A stretch of 64,000 bases of DNA from Tiliqua scincoides (lineage: Eukaryota; Chordata; Lepidosauria; Squamata; Scincidae): contig NC_089822.1 in NCBI RefSeq assembly GCF_035046505.1, positions 95,385,659-95,449,658 of the forward strand, in the 5' to 3' direction. The translations under genes were made by a program, and so were the position numbers. Positions 51,061 through 61,846 of the stretch are shown one piece after another. Position 1 is the first letter of the stretch. Every line of letters begins with the position of its first letter. Below the pieces are notes generated by a model. That model saw nothing but the letters and a program-made list of their open reading frames with translations, did not search any database and was not told the origin of the DNA.

Positions 51061-54000
51061 CTCCAGTGCCCTGGGCTGCAGTCCATGCACACTTTCCTAG
51101 GAGTAAGCCCCATTGGCTATAATGGGACTTACTTCTGAGTAGACATGCATAGGGCTGGGCTCTAAGGCTACAGTCCTAGCCACACTTTCCTAGGAGTAGG
51201 CCCCATTGGCTACAGTGAGACTTCAGAGTAGACATGCGTAGGACTGGGCTCTAAGGCTGCAGTCCTAACCACACTTTCCTAGGAGTAAGCCCCATTGGCT
51301 ACAGTGGGGCTTACTTCTGAGTAGACTTGCATAGGAGTGGGCTGTCACTCCGCCCCTAATGACTTTTTCCCTCCCCACCCCTTCATTGAGCTCGAGTGCT
51401 GGGCACAAGCAGTCTTGCCAAGATACTTTGAGATCATGCAGGGAACGGGTAGAGTGGGCAGGAGGGCGTTCCTTCCCTTCTCGCACAACACCAGGGCACA
51501 TCCACTGAAATGGAGTGCCGGGAGAGTCAGCTCAGAGAAAAGAAAACATTTCATTCCCTGGTACGTGGTTAGTATGTGGAACTCCTTGCCACAGCACGTG
51601 GTGACGGCATCCGGTCTGGGAGCCTTTAGAAAGGGGATTGGACAGATTTCTGGAGGAACAATCCATCACGGGTTACGAGCCATGATGCGTAGGTGCCATC
51701 TCCTGATCTTAGAAGTAGGCTACCTCAGAATGCCAGCTGCGAGGGAGGGCGCCGGGATGCAGGTTGTCTTGGACTTTTCCTCCAGGAAAGGGGAATTTGG
51801 ACAGACTTCTGGAGGAAAAATCCATCACGGGTTACAAGCCATGATGGGTATGTGCAACCTTGTGGTTTTAGACATAGACTACCTCAGAAGGCCAGGTGCA
51901 AGGGAGGGCACCAGGATGCAGGTCTCTTGTCTTGTTTGCTCCCTGAGGCATATGATAGGCCACTGTGAAATACAGGAAGCTGGACTAGGTGGATCTTTTG
52001 GCCTGATCCAGCAGGGCTCTTCTTATGCTCTTATACTTTTGAAGAGTCTCTTGTCTCTATGCCCTCTACTAGCAAAGGCTCTCTAAACCTTTTATTAGTG
52101 ATGGTAGAAGAACTGAAAGGAAGCTTTTAAAGGCTGTCTTCACCTGGTATCTAAAGCCTAGTTATAGTTCTATCCTGCAGTGTCCCACTCTAAAGTATTT
52201 TAGCAGTGCATGTTTATTTTGGCCGCGGAATGCAGGCTTAGAAATATATGACAAGAACTTTTAGAAAGGCATAAGTTGGTTACACTGCTGCTTTGAGATT
52301 TGGGAGTCTTGCTTATTCCAGTTAAAACTGATAGTCATGCGTTGCTTGGCAATAGAGGTGCAAAACAGCACCCCATTGCCAAGTGTGGCTAACAAAGTCT
52401 CCAAAGATGAGGGGAAGCTGCGCTCCCCTCACTTCTGGAGGCTTGGGGGTATGTATGCAGGGACCAGCGTCCTCCTCACATAGGCAGCCCGTTGCTGGTT
52501 GGAGCAAAGCAGGCGCTCACCTGTACTGTAACTTGTAATCGGTACAACTTTATTTATTGGCTTGCTTCTAGCCCCAGTTTCTATCAACACCTTGGATTGG
52601 CAGGGATGAGAAATGTACTACTGTACTTTGGTGGTGGTGGTAAAGTAGTGTGTGGTCCCACTACTTCCCACTTTTCTCCTGCTATTTTTAAGCAAGTGAG
52701 AATCTTTTTTTCATACAAATGGAGAGCTCAGTACTGTGGTGTTCATTGCTGGTCTGAAACTCTTAAAGCTCTTGGAATAAGCCTAGGTGAGATGCACAAA
52801 TCTTCCTGACCTTGCTATTGGTGCACATAGGTGCCCTCCTATGCCTCAAGTTCTAAAGCATCGATTCCAAATGTATAAGTGGCAGACTCTCTGTTCTACC
52901 TTTTTACTTGTGATTCTTATCCCAGGTGAGAAGTTGCTCCCATTTGAGTTTTTGCTTCAGGTGCTTGGGTTTACAGCATTTTCTCATGAGCTAGGACGCA
53001 CTTTTAATTCTGTACCTGCAAAGTTTTGAAAGTGCAAGATTAAATGTTCTTGTATTTTGTATCTGTGTGCTTGAGGTATATTCTTTCTATTTCATATTCT
53101 GATCATTTGTCTTGCAGTTCACCAGGTACTCAGCACTACTTCTTGGAATGATCTATGGAAAGAAAAGATACGGTAAGTGGTGAGGAAAAATTTAATTTAA
53201 GCTGCTACTTTTTAATAGAGGTTTTTAATTATGAGTTGCTCACCTTGGAAAAATTTAGAGAATTGGAGATGAAATTAATATTGAAATGGTATAGGACACC
53301 TGCCCAGCTGGCTTATATGATTAAGGAATTCAAATTGTTGGCACTGCAGGAAGGTAAAGAGTTATTATGCCCATCTTTGGTGGGAAGGTTCTAAGGTAAT
53401 TGATTTTTGGCAATTGATATTTGAAAAGGTAGAGGAATTATGTAACCTTAAGCTGGAGCTCTCTGGAAAAATGTTATTTATGGGAGTTTTGGGAAATAAT
53501 AAAGTAAAAAAACAATCAGGATTTATTCAAAACTATGATTCTAGCTGTCTATGCAGTTATAGCATATGGGTGGAAAGATGCATCAAAATGGACTGTGGAA
53601 AAATGGAATTGGTATTTATATGAATGGATACAATCAGACATAGTATCAATACTGAAACAGGATAAGACATGGGAAGATAAGAAAACTGAGACAAAAAAGA
53701 AATGGTTGAGAAATATAAGATGGGTAAGGGAAGGGGGGGCCAATACTGTTATAATGGATAAAATCTAAAAGGTGTGCTTATGGCTGCAGATACTTAATGT
53801 TAATGGTCGCTGTTCATGGGGGGAGGGAAAAAAGGGGAAAAAAGATTGTTGATCTATGATTATGTAAATATAAGTGGGATGTATACTTTAAAAAATTAAA
53901 CATCAATAAAAAAAATTAGTTGCTCACCTTTTGCTTTTGCTTATTGACTTTGAAAATCACATCACCAGAAGATAGGTAACTATATCTTTAATCTGAGTAG

Positions 54001-55754
54001 ATTCACATATGTAAATGCAGCTGTATTTCTCCCTGTGATGCCTTGTAACAGACATGTATGCACCTGTATTATGAATAATCTGATACGGGGTGTTTTGGGC
54101 TCAGTGTAGTAAAAACACATTTGACATGAATCTCATCAGTGCCAATAGATATTGGTTTTTTTAAAATTTGTGTTCTGACTCAGGATAATGGCAAATTCTA
54201 AGGCAGTACATATGACTTACTCTGATATGGAAAATATGGGCATTTAAAGCTTGTTGGCAACTCCTTCTTTTGAGAGCTGTTGTAGATAAAAAACAGATGT
54301 AGTTCGGTATCATCCAGTCTCCTTGCTCTGGAAGAAAGGAAAAGGTGGATGCTATCCTCTCTCAATAGAGCTTGACAGCAAGCAAAACAAAATGCCACGT
54401 TCGTAGGATTTATTTAAGGTGGGAAACATAATTCCTCAGTTGTGTCATCTAGAATTAGTCACCATTCTAATGTTAGTAAGGATACACTTTTCAGCACTGT
54501 ATGAAAGCATGTGTTGCTTTATGCTCTGAGGACAAATGGAATTGCAGTTGTTAGTAATGAATATTCTTTGGAAAATTGGTTACGTATTGCCACAACTACT
54601 TATGTCTAAAAATGCAGAAGTAGCCACAGTCTTAATTGTCAGTGAGCCAAACACAACAGTTATTGCTCTTCAGAGACCTTCTTGATGTATTTAATGTGCA
54701 TACCTTGAAACTTGCTTTGTTTTTAATGAGTTGAAGGCAAAGTACTGTAAACCAAAACCTCTTAAGATGTCTAGAAAACTATTCTGAGGAAGTTTTCTGT
54801 GGACCAGGTAGATTATAATGTAAACTTTACAGTGATCTTGAACATTAATTGCTTCTATTTAATGGCAGACTACTTGAAGCCTATTGCTGAAGAAGAAAGG
54901 AGAATAGAAGAAGAGGAGAAGAAAAAGCGTGAGGAAATGGAACGAATTGCAAAAGCACTAGCAGAAGGTATTGTTCCTCAATATGCTTACCCTTTTTAAT
55001 TTTCAAATACTACTTTCTTCCTTGTGGATATTTCTAGCACATGCTCCCAAACTGCTAGACTGACTATGCAATTTAACACAAATGACACCTTTAAGAAATC
55101 TGATTGCTAAACATGACTGCATGTGAAGTGGTATAGTGCATTTTATGGAAACATAAAAGCAGAAATGGCTTGATTGTCATTGCTGGGAAATCTGCACACT
55201 GAATTAGGTCTGCACACCTAATCTGCACACTCCAAATTAGGTTCTTAATTCAAGGCTGGGCTTTGTATGTAAGAAATTCAATTTTTATTGAAATCCCCCA
55301 AAGCGAATTTTTCTCTACTGGTATCCAGTTTGAGGATAAGAACAACTTGAGTTGATGATGTCATATATTGCTGGCTCCCTTTAATTTTTAGCACATTTAC
55401 GCTAAAGTAATTACCTAGTAGTTCATGGTGTCCCCGACTTGACAGCGCAGATAAATTCTTCTCAGAAAGGGAGTAGGCATAACTGCTCATGTCCTTAACA
55501 GCCATAAGACTTCCTTCAGTAACTTAAAGACTGAACAAGTAGTGCCACTATGATGTCAGGCTTGTTTTTGAGAGCTACCTGATCAAATTATGAATATTGT
55601 AGAAATATTTGCTAGGCTACATTTGGCATAGCTTATGGAAGTGGAATTTGTACGGGGGGCTGGTGTTCTGGCACAGTTAAATTCTATACTGATGAGCTTA
55701 ATTGTCTCTTTTTTTTTTCCCTTTACAGCCAGTGAAGATACAATACTGAAATAA
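50838..55754 (+). CDS. ATP5ME: ATP5ME, mitochondrial ATP synthase subunit e
   Basis: Subunit e is a small single-helix inner-membrane protein of the F0 part that helps ATP synthase dimerise and shape cristae. Coding exons are 50838-50873, 53118-53172, 54869-54967 and 55729-55754. They join to 216 bp (71 aa; human 69), all GT-AG. The protein reads MVPPVEVSPLIKFTRYSALL, then LGMIYGKKRYDYLKPIAEEE, then a charged coiled-coil (RRIEEEEKKKREEMERIAKA) and ends LAEASEDTILK. The membrane helix around residues 15-27 has a single Gly (LLLGMIYG), whereas the human helix has GxxxG (LGVAYG); Met-Ile replaces Val-Ala. AATAAA at 55848-55853 is the likely poly(A) signal. Intron 1 contains a foldback array and a CR1 fragment, and intron 2 an L1 fragment. 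The gene is head-to-head with MYL5 as in human. Confidence 0.95.
51067..51346. repeat. array of three family A foldback MITEs in ATP5ME intron 1
   Basis: Three copies follow one another with exact TAA joints. GGGCTGGGCTC, TAA, GGCTACAGTCC is the first joint and GGACTGGGCTC, TAA, GGCTGCAGTCC the second. They abut the CpG island. Confidence 0.8.
51347..52036 (+). mobile_element. CR1 3' fragment with an internal duplication
   Basis: It corresponds to the ORF2 tail and 3' region of the CR1 copies (TTCATTCCCTGGTACGTGGT, GTGGAACTCCTTGCCACAGC, GGCCTGATCCAGCAGGGCTC, TTCTTATGCTCTTAT). A 157-bp block beginning AAAGGGGATT at 51630 is repeated from 51787, covering the GGAGGAAAAATCCATCACGG and GCCATGATG...CTACCTCAGAA parts. 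Confidence 0.8.
53247..53917 (+). mobile_element. L1-type LINE, 5'-truncated 3' end
   Basis: An exact 13-bp duplication, AGTTGCTCACCTT, flanks the insertion (53234-53246 and 53918-53930). The start translates to LKWYRTPAQLAYMIKEF, the L1 ORF2 motif (W..TP..L). The end is an A-rich tail after AATAAA. It lies in ATP5ME intron 2 between coding exons 2 and 3. Confidence 0.8.
53931..54868. other. ATP5ME intron 2 remainder
   Basis: AT-rich, no repeat or exon recognised. The following intron (54968-55728) is likewise unremarkable. Confidence 0.4.
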
Positions 55755-55847
55755 AACCTGCTTGATCCTCATCTTCTCTTCCATAACATCTACTCTTTGA
55801 AGTACTTATTCTTAAGGGTCAAGCACAAACGTTATTTTCCTTTCTTC

Positions 55848-55853
55848 AATAAA
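55848..55853 (+). terminator. poly(A) signal of ATP5ME
   Basis: AATAAA lies 94 bp after the stop codon and is followed by GT-rich sequence (AGTTGTGAAC). Confidence 0.75.
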
Positions 55854-55990
55854 CAGTTGTGAACAACGCTTCTCAGATTTCTTAATGTGCATTGTACAGT
55901 TTTTAGCATAACACCAGTCTCTACAGATTTAACTAGCAGCAAGTGTGCAGATGTTGCCTTAATGAGCAACATGTAGCAATATCTGTGAAA

Positions 55991-56545
55991 ATGGAAGCAG
56001 GATTTGGTTCTAAGTTGCTAGTCGATGCTTTGTCCCTTTGTGATATTGCTGTCTTTCCCACACAACAGAGCAACAGCAACTGTCCAACCACTTGGGGGGA
56101 GGGTGTGGGAATACTGTTAGCCTGTTCATTCATGTTCTGGATGGATTTTGGTTTGGATTTTTCAATGCAACAAATGAGCCAAGAGGCTGGCATACCAAGA
56201 CATGCTACTTTCCTAATCATGCTCTGCAGTAGATCAGTGACTGAAGCATTCCAACTTGGGCTGTACATAAAAAAGTTCAAAAGACAAATACGTTTGTCTG
56301 AAGTTTGTACTTCTAGAAAGATGGCAGTGATGTTTGTGAACTTCCAACTGCTGTTATCTTTATCCAATAAAAAGAAAGTAAGTTTGGTATATCAAAGTGT
56401 TATCTTTTGTTATGCCCCTGTTTTTGTTGCCTTTCCCCTGGGTAACTGGTACATTACACCAAAACTCTACACACGTCCATTTGAGTTGAGAGATGTTCAG
56501 CATAGAGGTTGCAATCCTTTGAGACATTGCAGTGGAGCTCATTGA
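55991..56545 (+). other. unassigned open frame downstream of ATP5ME
   Basis: From the first ATG (55991) the frame stays open for about 184 codons (MEAGFGSKLLVDALSLCDIA..., ending NPLRHCSGAH). The opposite strand is also open for 144 codons at 56367-55933. No family, signal peptide or clear domain was recognised, and one such frame by chance in 64 kb is not surprising. It starts just past the ATP5ME poly(A) site. It could be chance, a relic, or 3' UTR of a gene lying to the right. Confidence 0.2.
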
Positions 56546-57974
56546 TCAGGATGGATTTAAGTGCACTTAAATCCATGTTGGATGACCACAATGTATACTT
56601 GTATCTGGTGTAGCAGACTTTTCTTCTACAACCAGTAATGTTTCTGTAAAGATGCCAGAATTAGTATCCCTTCTGGTCATGGTATAATTTTAAAAGTAAC
56701 AAGACTTGTGTGGGTTACATAAATACAAAAATTTTTGGAATAAGAAGCAAAGGAGCCTCAGGAACGAAGTGCTAGGTAAGGCACTGTGAGTTTAGCAACT
56801 GTGTGAGGAGAAGGGGAAGGCAAGTGGACCTCTGAGTTTTGGAGAAGGAGAGGGAAGACTCCCTGAGTTGTGAAGAAGAGGAGGAAGAGAAAGAGAAGGT
56901 AAGTGTATTCTTTTTAACACTTTGTCCTCTAACCTTAAATCAACCTTAGATCAACATTGAAATTTAGCTTTACCTTTAGCTTAGCTTTACCTAACCTTTA
57001 CCGAAGTTAGCACCTAATGTAACCTGAGGAAGGGATTCTGAGGTCCAGTTGGGGCTCAGGAGCTAGGTGAGAGCAATAAAAATAAATACGTACGTGCGTA
57101 CAGAGGTCTACTCTGAGCAGGAGCAGAGTCCTACTTGTGAGTAAGAGCTCAAAGTACAGGCACTTGGAAAAATAAAACAGGAGGATAAAGTGGAAAGCAA
57201 GTTTTTCTACTTGGTTTAAATTAACCCTATTCTTAACCCAAGTTAAACTTAATCTAAGTTAGAACATAATCTAAAGGTTCAGTAAATTAGGACACAGGAT
57301 CTAGGTGAGAGCAATAAATAAAGGTTTAATAATTAATAAATTATTAAAGGCACACTTAATAAAAGGATTTTAGCAGGGCTAAACAGGATTTAAACCTTAA
57401 TGTGTAAGTTCTGCCAAGCCAAAAAACTCTTAAACCAGTGCAGTTTAAACTCAAATAAAAAACCAGCTTGAGGTTAAAAAACAGTCCAGCCTCAGAGAAC
57501 TGAAGCAGGAGGGTAAGAACCTAGGAAGGGCCAGTTCCAACCCATCCAGGGAAACTTAGCAGTCATTGTCTTTTAGGTCATAGCAATTGACATTTAGGAG
57601 TTGATAAGAGCCCCATTAGGCAAATCCAAGCACCCCATTCAGGGAAATCTCACCTGGGAAGACCAAACCCTTCTCAATCAGCAAGGAGGGAGGGAGAAAG
57701 AGCTAGCTAGGAGTATAAAGCTAGTGCCTGCTGCCGCATGAGCCTCTGTAGAAGCGCGTGTGGCCTCTGGGAAACCCAGTGCCTTGGGAACAAAGTGCCA
57801 GGTAAGGCACCGCGAGTTCAGCAGCAGGGTGAGGAAGCCAGGGCCGCAGATACCACCCTTTCTCTTCCCTTGAGAAGAGGACTGCTACACAGTGTAGGGT
57901 GTAGACTGCTAAACAAAAACAAACAAAATTAAAAAAACTATGCAGTCAGCCAGCAGCAGGGTAGGGGCTATCCA

Positions 57975-60900
57975 ATGTTTTGCGTCAAGTGGCACATGTA
58001 TGATTGTATGCCTCTGGGGCATAAGTCATGGGTGTGTCCTCGGTGCAAGGAGCTCCAGGGACTTGGGGAACACGTCCGCTCCATTGAAGCCTTGGTGGCC
58101 AACATGGAGAAGCAGAGGCAGGCAGAGAAAGACCGTGGGGAGACTTCCAGGGACGATCAGGCTTCGTCCCAACCTCAGGCGTGCAGCTCCTCAGCTGCCC
58201 GGGTGGGAGGTCTTGGGGCTGGAGGATGTCATCCTGGAGAGGAGGAAAACAATCCCCTAGGGGGGACCCTTTCTCCAGGGGACGGGCCCTTATCCGAACG
58301 AACTCGGGATACTCCTCGGCGGGAGGGGGGTCGGGGGCTTCTTGTAGTGGGAGATTTGATTATTAGAAATATGGAGAGGGGAGTTTGCGATGGATGTGAG
58401 GACCGCATGGCGACTTGCCTGCCTGGTGCGAAGGTTGCGGACATCACTTCTCATCTAGACAGGCTGGTAGATAGTGCTGGGGAGGAGGTAGCAGTTGTGG
58501 TGCATGTTGGCACCAACGATGTGGGCAAGTATAGCCGGCAGGTCCTGGAGGCCAAATTTAGGCTATTAGGTAGGAAGCTGAAAGCCAGGACCTCAAAGGT
58601 AGCGTTCTCTGAAGTGCTTCCTTTTCCACGCGCAGGGCCAGCTATGCAAGTGGAGATCAGGGGTCTCAATGCGTGGATGAGACGGTGGTGTAGGGAGGAG
58701 GGGTTTAGATTCGTTAGGCACTGGAGAACATTTTGGGACAAGCAGGGCCTATACAAGAGGGTCGGGCTTCACTTGAACCGGAATGGAATCAGACTGCTGG
58801 CACATAACATTAAAAAGGTGGCAGAGCAGCTTTTAAACCGGCTCCCGGGGGGAAAGCCAACAGGAGCTGAGGGGCATCCGGTTTGGGACTCCTCATCCCT
58901 ATGGAACGAGGATGGGGAGGTTAGAGAACAACGAGGTAAAGGCAGAGTAGAAGAAACTGGGAATGGTAGCATGATGGGATGTGATAGATGGTTTGGCACA
59001 ATGAGAGGATTCAGGGATAAAGGAGCTAATAAGCAGCCCATCCTGGGGCATTCCATGTACAAATGCTTTTATGCGAATGCCCGAAGTCTCCGAGCAAAGA
59101 TGGGAGAACTGGAAAGTCAGGTGACAAGGGAGAACATTGACATAGTGGGCATAACGGAAACCTGGTGGAATGCGGAGAATCAGTGGGATACTGCAATCCC
59201 AGGCTATAAACTCTACAGGAGGGGCAGGGAGGGGCGTGTTGGAGGTGGGGTGGCCGTTTACGTTAAGGAAGGGATAGAATCCAGCAAAGTAGAGATTGAA
59301 GGTGGGTCTGACTCCACTGTAGAATCTCTGTGGGTTAAATTACCAGGCCTGAGGAGTGATGTACTAGTGGGGGCTTACTATCATCCTCCAGACCAGAAAC
59401 TGGAAGGGGACCTTGAAATGAGGAAACAGATCAGGGAGGTGACAAGGAGGGACAGGGTTGTAATCATGGGGGACTTCAATTATCCTCATATTGACTGGGT
59501 CAATTTGTGTTCTGGTCACGAAAAGGAGACCAGATTTCTTGACATGTTAAGTGACTGTGCCTTAGAGCAGCTAGTCATGGAGCCCACCAGAGGACAGGTG
59601 ACTCTGGATTTAATATTGTGCGGTACTCAGGACCTGGTTAGAGATGTCAATGTTACGGAGCCATTGGGGAAGAGTGATCATGCTGCAATCCATTTCGACA
59701 TGCACGTCAGGGGAAGAATACCGGGCAAATCTCTCACAAAAACCCTTGACTTCCGACAAGCGGACTTCCCTCAAATGAGGAGGCTGGTTAGAAGGAGGTT
59801 GAAAGGGAAGGTAAAAAGAGTCCAGTCTGTACAGAGAGCATGGAGGTTGCTCAAATCAACAGTAATACAGGCCCAGCGGAAGTGTATACTGCAAAGGAAG
59901 AAGGGCTCGACTAAGTCCAGGAGGGTGCCCGCATGGCTAACCAGCCACGTTAGAGAGGCCATAAAGAGCAAGGAAGCTTCCTTCCATAAATGGAAGTCTT
60001 GCCCTAATGAGGAGAATAAAAAGGAACATAAACTGTGGCAAAAGGAATGTAAGAAGGTGATACAGGAGGCCAAGAGAGACTATGAGGAACACACGGCCAG
60101 CAGCGTTAAGGGGAATAATAAAAGTTTCTTCAAATATGTTAGAAGCAGGAAACCCGCCAGAGAAGCGGTTGGCCCTCTGGATGGTGAGGGAGGGAAAGGG
60201 GAGATAAAAGGAGACTTAGAGATGGCAGAGAAATTGAATGAGTTCTTTGCATCTATCTTCACAGCAGAAGACCTCCGGCAGATGCCGCTGCCCGAACGGC
60301 CCCTCTTGATCAAGGAATTAAGTCAGATAGAGGTGAAAAGAGAAGATGTTTCAGACCTAATTGATAAATTAAAGATCAATAAGTCACCGGGCCCTGATGG
60401 CATCCACCCAAGAGTTATTAAGGAATTGAAGAATGAAGTTGCTGATCTCTTGACTAAAATATGCAACTTGTCCCTCAAAACGGCCACAGTGCCAGAGGAT
60501 TGGAGGATAGCAAATGTCACGCCTATCTTTAAAAAGGGAAAGAGGGGAGACCCGGGAAACTATAGGCCAGTCAGCCTAACATATATACAAGGTAAGATGG
60601 TGGAATGCCTCATCAATGATAGAATCTCAAAACAAATAGATGAACAGGCCTTGCTGAGGAAGAATCAGCATGGCTTCTGTAAGGGTAGGTCTTGCCTCAC
60701 AAACCTTTTAGAATTCTTTGAAAAGGTCAATAGGCATGTGGATGTGGGAGAACCCGTGCACATTATATATCTGGACTTTCAGAAGGCGTTCGACACAATC
60801 CCTTACCAAAGGCTACTGAAAAAACTCCACAGTCAGGGAATCAGAGGGCAGGTCCTCTCCAGGACTGAGACCTGGTTGAAGACCAGGAAACAGAGAGTGG

Positions 60901-61205
60901 GTGTCAATGGACAATTTTCACAATGGAGAGAGGTGAAAAGCAGTGTGCCACAAGGATCTGTCCTGGGACCGGTGCTTTTCAACCTCTTCATAAATGATCT
61001 GGAGACAGGGTTGGGCAGTGAGGTGGCTAAGTTTGCAGACGACACCAAACTTTTCCAAGTGGTGAAGACCAGACGTGATTGTGAGGAGCTCCAGAAGGAT
61101 CTCTCCAAACTGGCAGAATGGGCAGCAAAATGGCAGATGCATTTCAATGTAAGTGTAAAGTCATGCACAATGGGGCAAAAAATCAAAACTTCACATATAG
61201 GCTAA
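57975..61205 (+). CDS. CR1 ORF1-ORF2 continuous frame (esterase, endonuclease, reverse transcriptase)
   Basis: A single 1,076-codon frame spans two proteins that CR1 elements usually encode separately. Residues 1-60 have a Cys pair (WVCPRCKELQ) and a coiled-coil start, as in CR1 ORF1. Residues about 120-285 are an SGNH/GDSL esterase: LLVVGDLIIRNM (block I), VVVHVGTNDVG (block III) and RVGLHLNRNG (block V). The nucleophile Ser of GDS is Leu and the Asp of DGxH is Val, so this esterase should be inactive. Residues about 360-620 are the APE endonuclease ([35 protein letters not shown]). Then comes the reverse transcriptase ([36 protein letters not shown]). The frame ends early because of a 4-bp loss near 61150 relative to the other copy. 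The remaining ORF2 tail is open at 61118-61846. The ORF1 N-terminus may start in another frame at 57940. Confidence 0.8.
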   Translation: MFCVKWHMYDCMPLGHKSWVCPRCKELQGLGEHVRSIEALVANMEKQRQAEKDRGETSRDDQASSQPQACSSSAARVGGLGAGGCHPGEEENNPLGGTLSPGDGPLSERTRDTPRREGGRGLLVVGDLIIRNMERGVCDGCEDRMATCLPGAKVADITSHLDRLVDSAGEEVAVVVHVGTNDVGKYSRQVLEAKFRLLGRKLKARTSKVAFSEVLPFPRAGPAMQVEIRGLNAWMRRWCREEGFRFVRHWRTFWDKQGLYKRVGLHLNRNGIRLLAHNIKKVAEQLLNRLPGGKPTGAEGHPVWDSSSLWNEDGEVREQRGKGRVEETGNGSMMGCDRWFGTMRGFRDKGANKQPILGHSMYKCFYANARSLRAKMGELESQVTRENIDIVGITETWWNAENQWDTAIPGYKLYRRGREGRVGGGVAVYVKEGIESSKVEIEGGSDSTVESLWVKLPGLRSDVLVGAYYHPPDQKLEGDLEMRKQIREVTRRDRVVIMGDFNYPHIDWVNLCSGHEKETRFLDMLSDCALEQLVMEPTRGQVTLDLILCGTQDLVRDVNVTEPLGKSDHAAIHFDMHVRGRIPGKSLTKTLDFRQADFPQMRRLVRRRLKGKVKRVQSVQRAWRLLKSTVIQAQRKCILQRKKGSTKSRRVPAWLTSHVREAIKSKEASFHKWKSCPNEENKKEHKLWQKECKKVIQEAKRDYEEHTASSVKGNNKSFFKYVRSRKPAREAVGPLDGEGGKGEIKGDLEMAEKLNEFFASIFTAEDLRQMPLPERPLLIKELSQIEVKREDVSDLIDKLKINKSPGPDGIHPRVIKELKNEVADLLTKICNLSLKTATVPEDWRIANVTPIFKKGKRGDPGNYRPVSLTYIQGKMVECLINDRISKQIDEQALLRKNQHGFCKGRSCLTNLLEFFEKVNRHVDVGEPVHIIYLDFQKAFDTIPYQRLLKKLHSQGIRGQVLSRTETWLKTRKQRVGVNGQFSQWREVKSSVPQGSVLGPVLFNLFINDLETGLGSEVAKFADDTKLFQVVKTRRDCEELQKDLSKLAEWAAKWQMHFNVSVKSCTMGQKIKTSHIG

Positions 61206-61846
61206 TGGGTTCTGAGCTGTCTCTGACAGATCAGGAGAGAGATCTTAGGGTGGTGGTGGACAAGTCGATGAAAGTGTCGACCCAATGTGCGGCAGCAGTG
61301 AAGAAGGCCAATTCTATGCTTGGTATCATTAGAAAAGGTATTGAGAACAAAACGGCTAATATTATAATGTTTTACAAATCGATGGTAAGGCCACACCTGC
61401 AGTATTGTGTCCAGTTCTGGTCGCCACATCTCAAAAAGGACATATTAGAAATGGAAAATGTGCAAAAGAGGGCAACTAAGATGATTGCTGGGCTGGGGCA
61501 CCTTCCTTATGAGGAAAGGCTACGGCGTTTGGGCCTCTTCAGCCTAGAAAAGAGACGCCTGGGGGGGAACATGATTGAGACATACAAAATTATGCAGGGG
61601 ATGGACAGAGTGGATAGGGAGATGCTCTTTACACTCTCACATAACACCAGAACCAGGGGACATCCACTAAAATTGAGTGTTGGGCGGGTTAGGACAGACA
61701 AAAGAAAATATTTCTTTACTCAGCGTGTGGTTGGTCTGTGGAACCCCTTGCCTCAGGATGTGGTGATGGCATCTGGCCTGGATGCCTTTAAAAGGGGATT
61801 GGACAAGTTTCTGGAGGAAAAATCCATTAGGGGTTACGAGCCATGA
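61118..61846 (+). pseudogene. CR1 ORF2 C-terminal remainder
   Basis: This frame continues ORF2 after the frame change: [58 protein letters not shown] and [20 protein letters not shown], ending KSIRGYEP. These are the thumb and C-terminal blocks of CR1 reverse transcriptases. The ATG at 61118 is incidental. Confidence 0.75.

Noticed and set aside
50606-51100. 164-codon frame across the ATP5ME promoter
   Set aside because: It overlaps the CpG island, the 72-bp repeats and ATP5ME exon 1 in another frame, and shows only Gly/Arg/Ala-rich low complexity.
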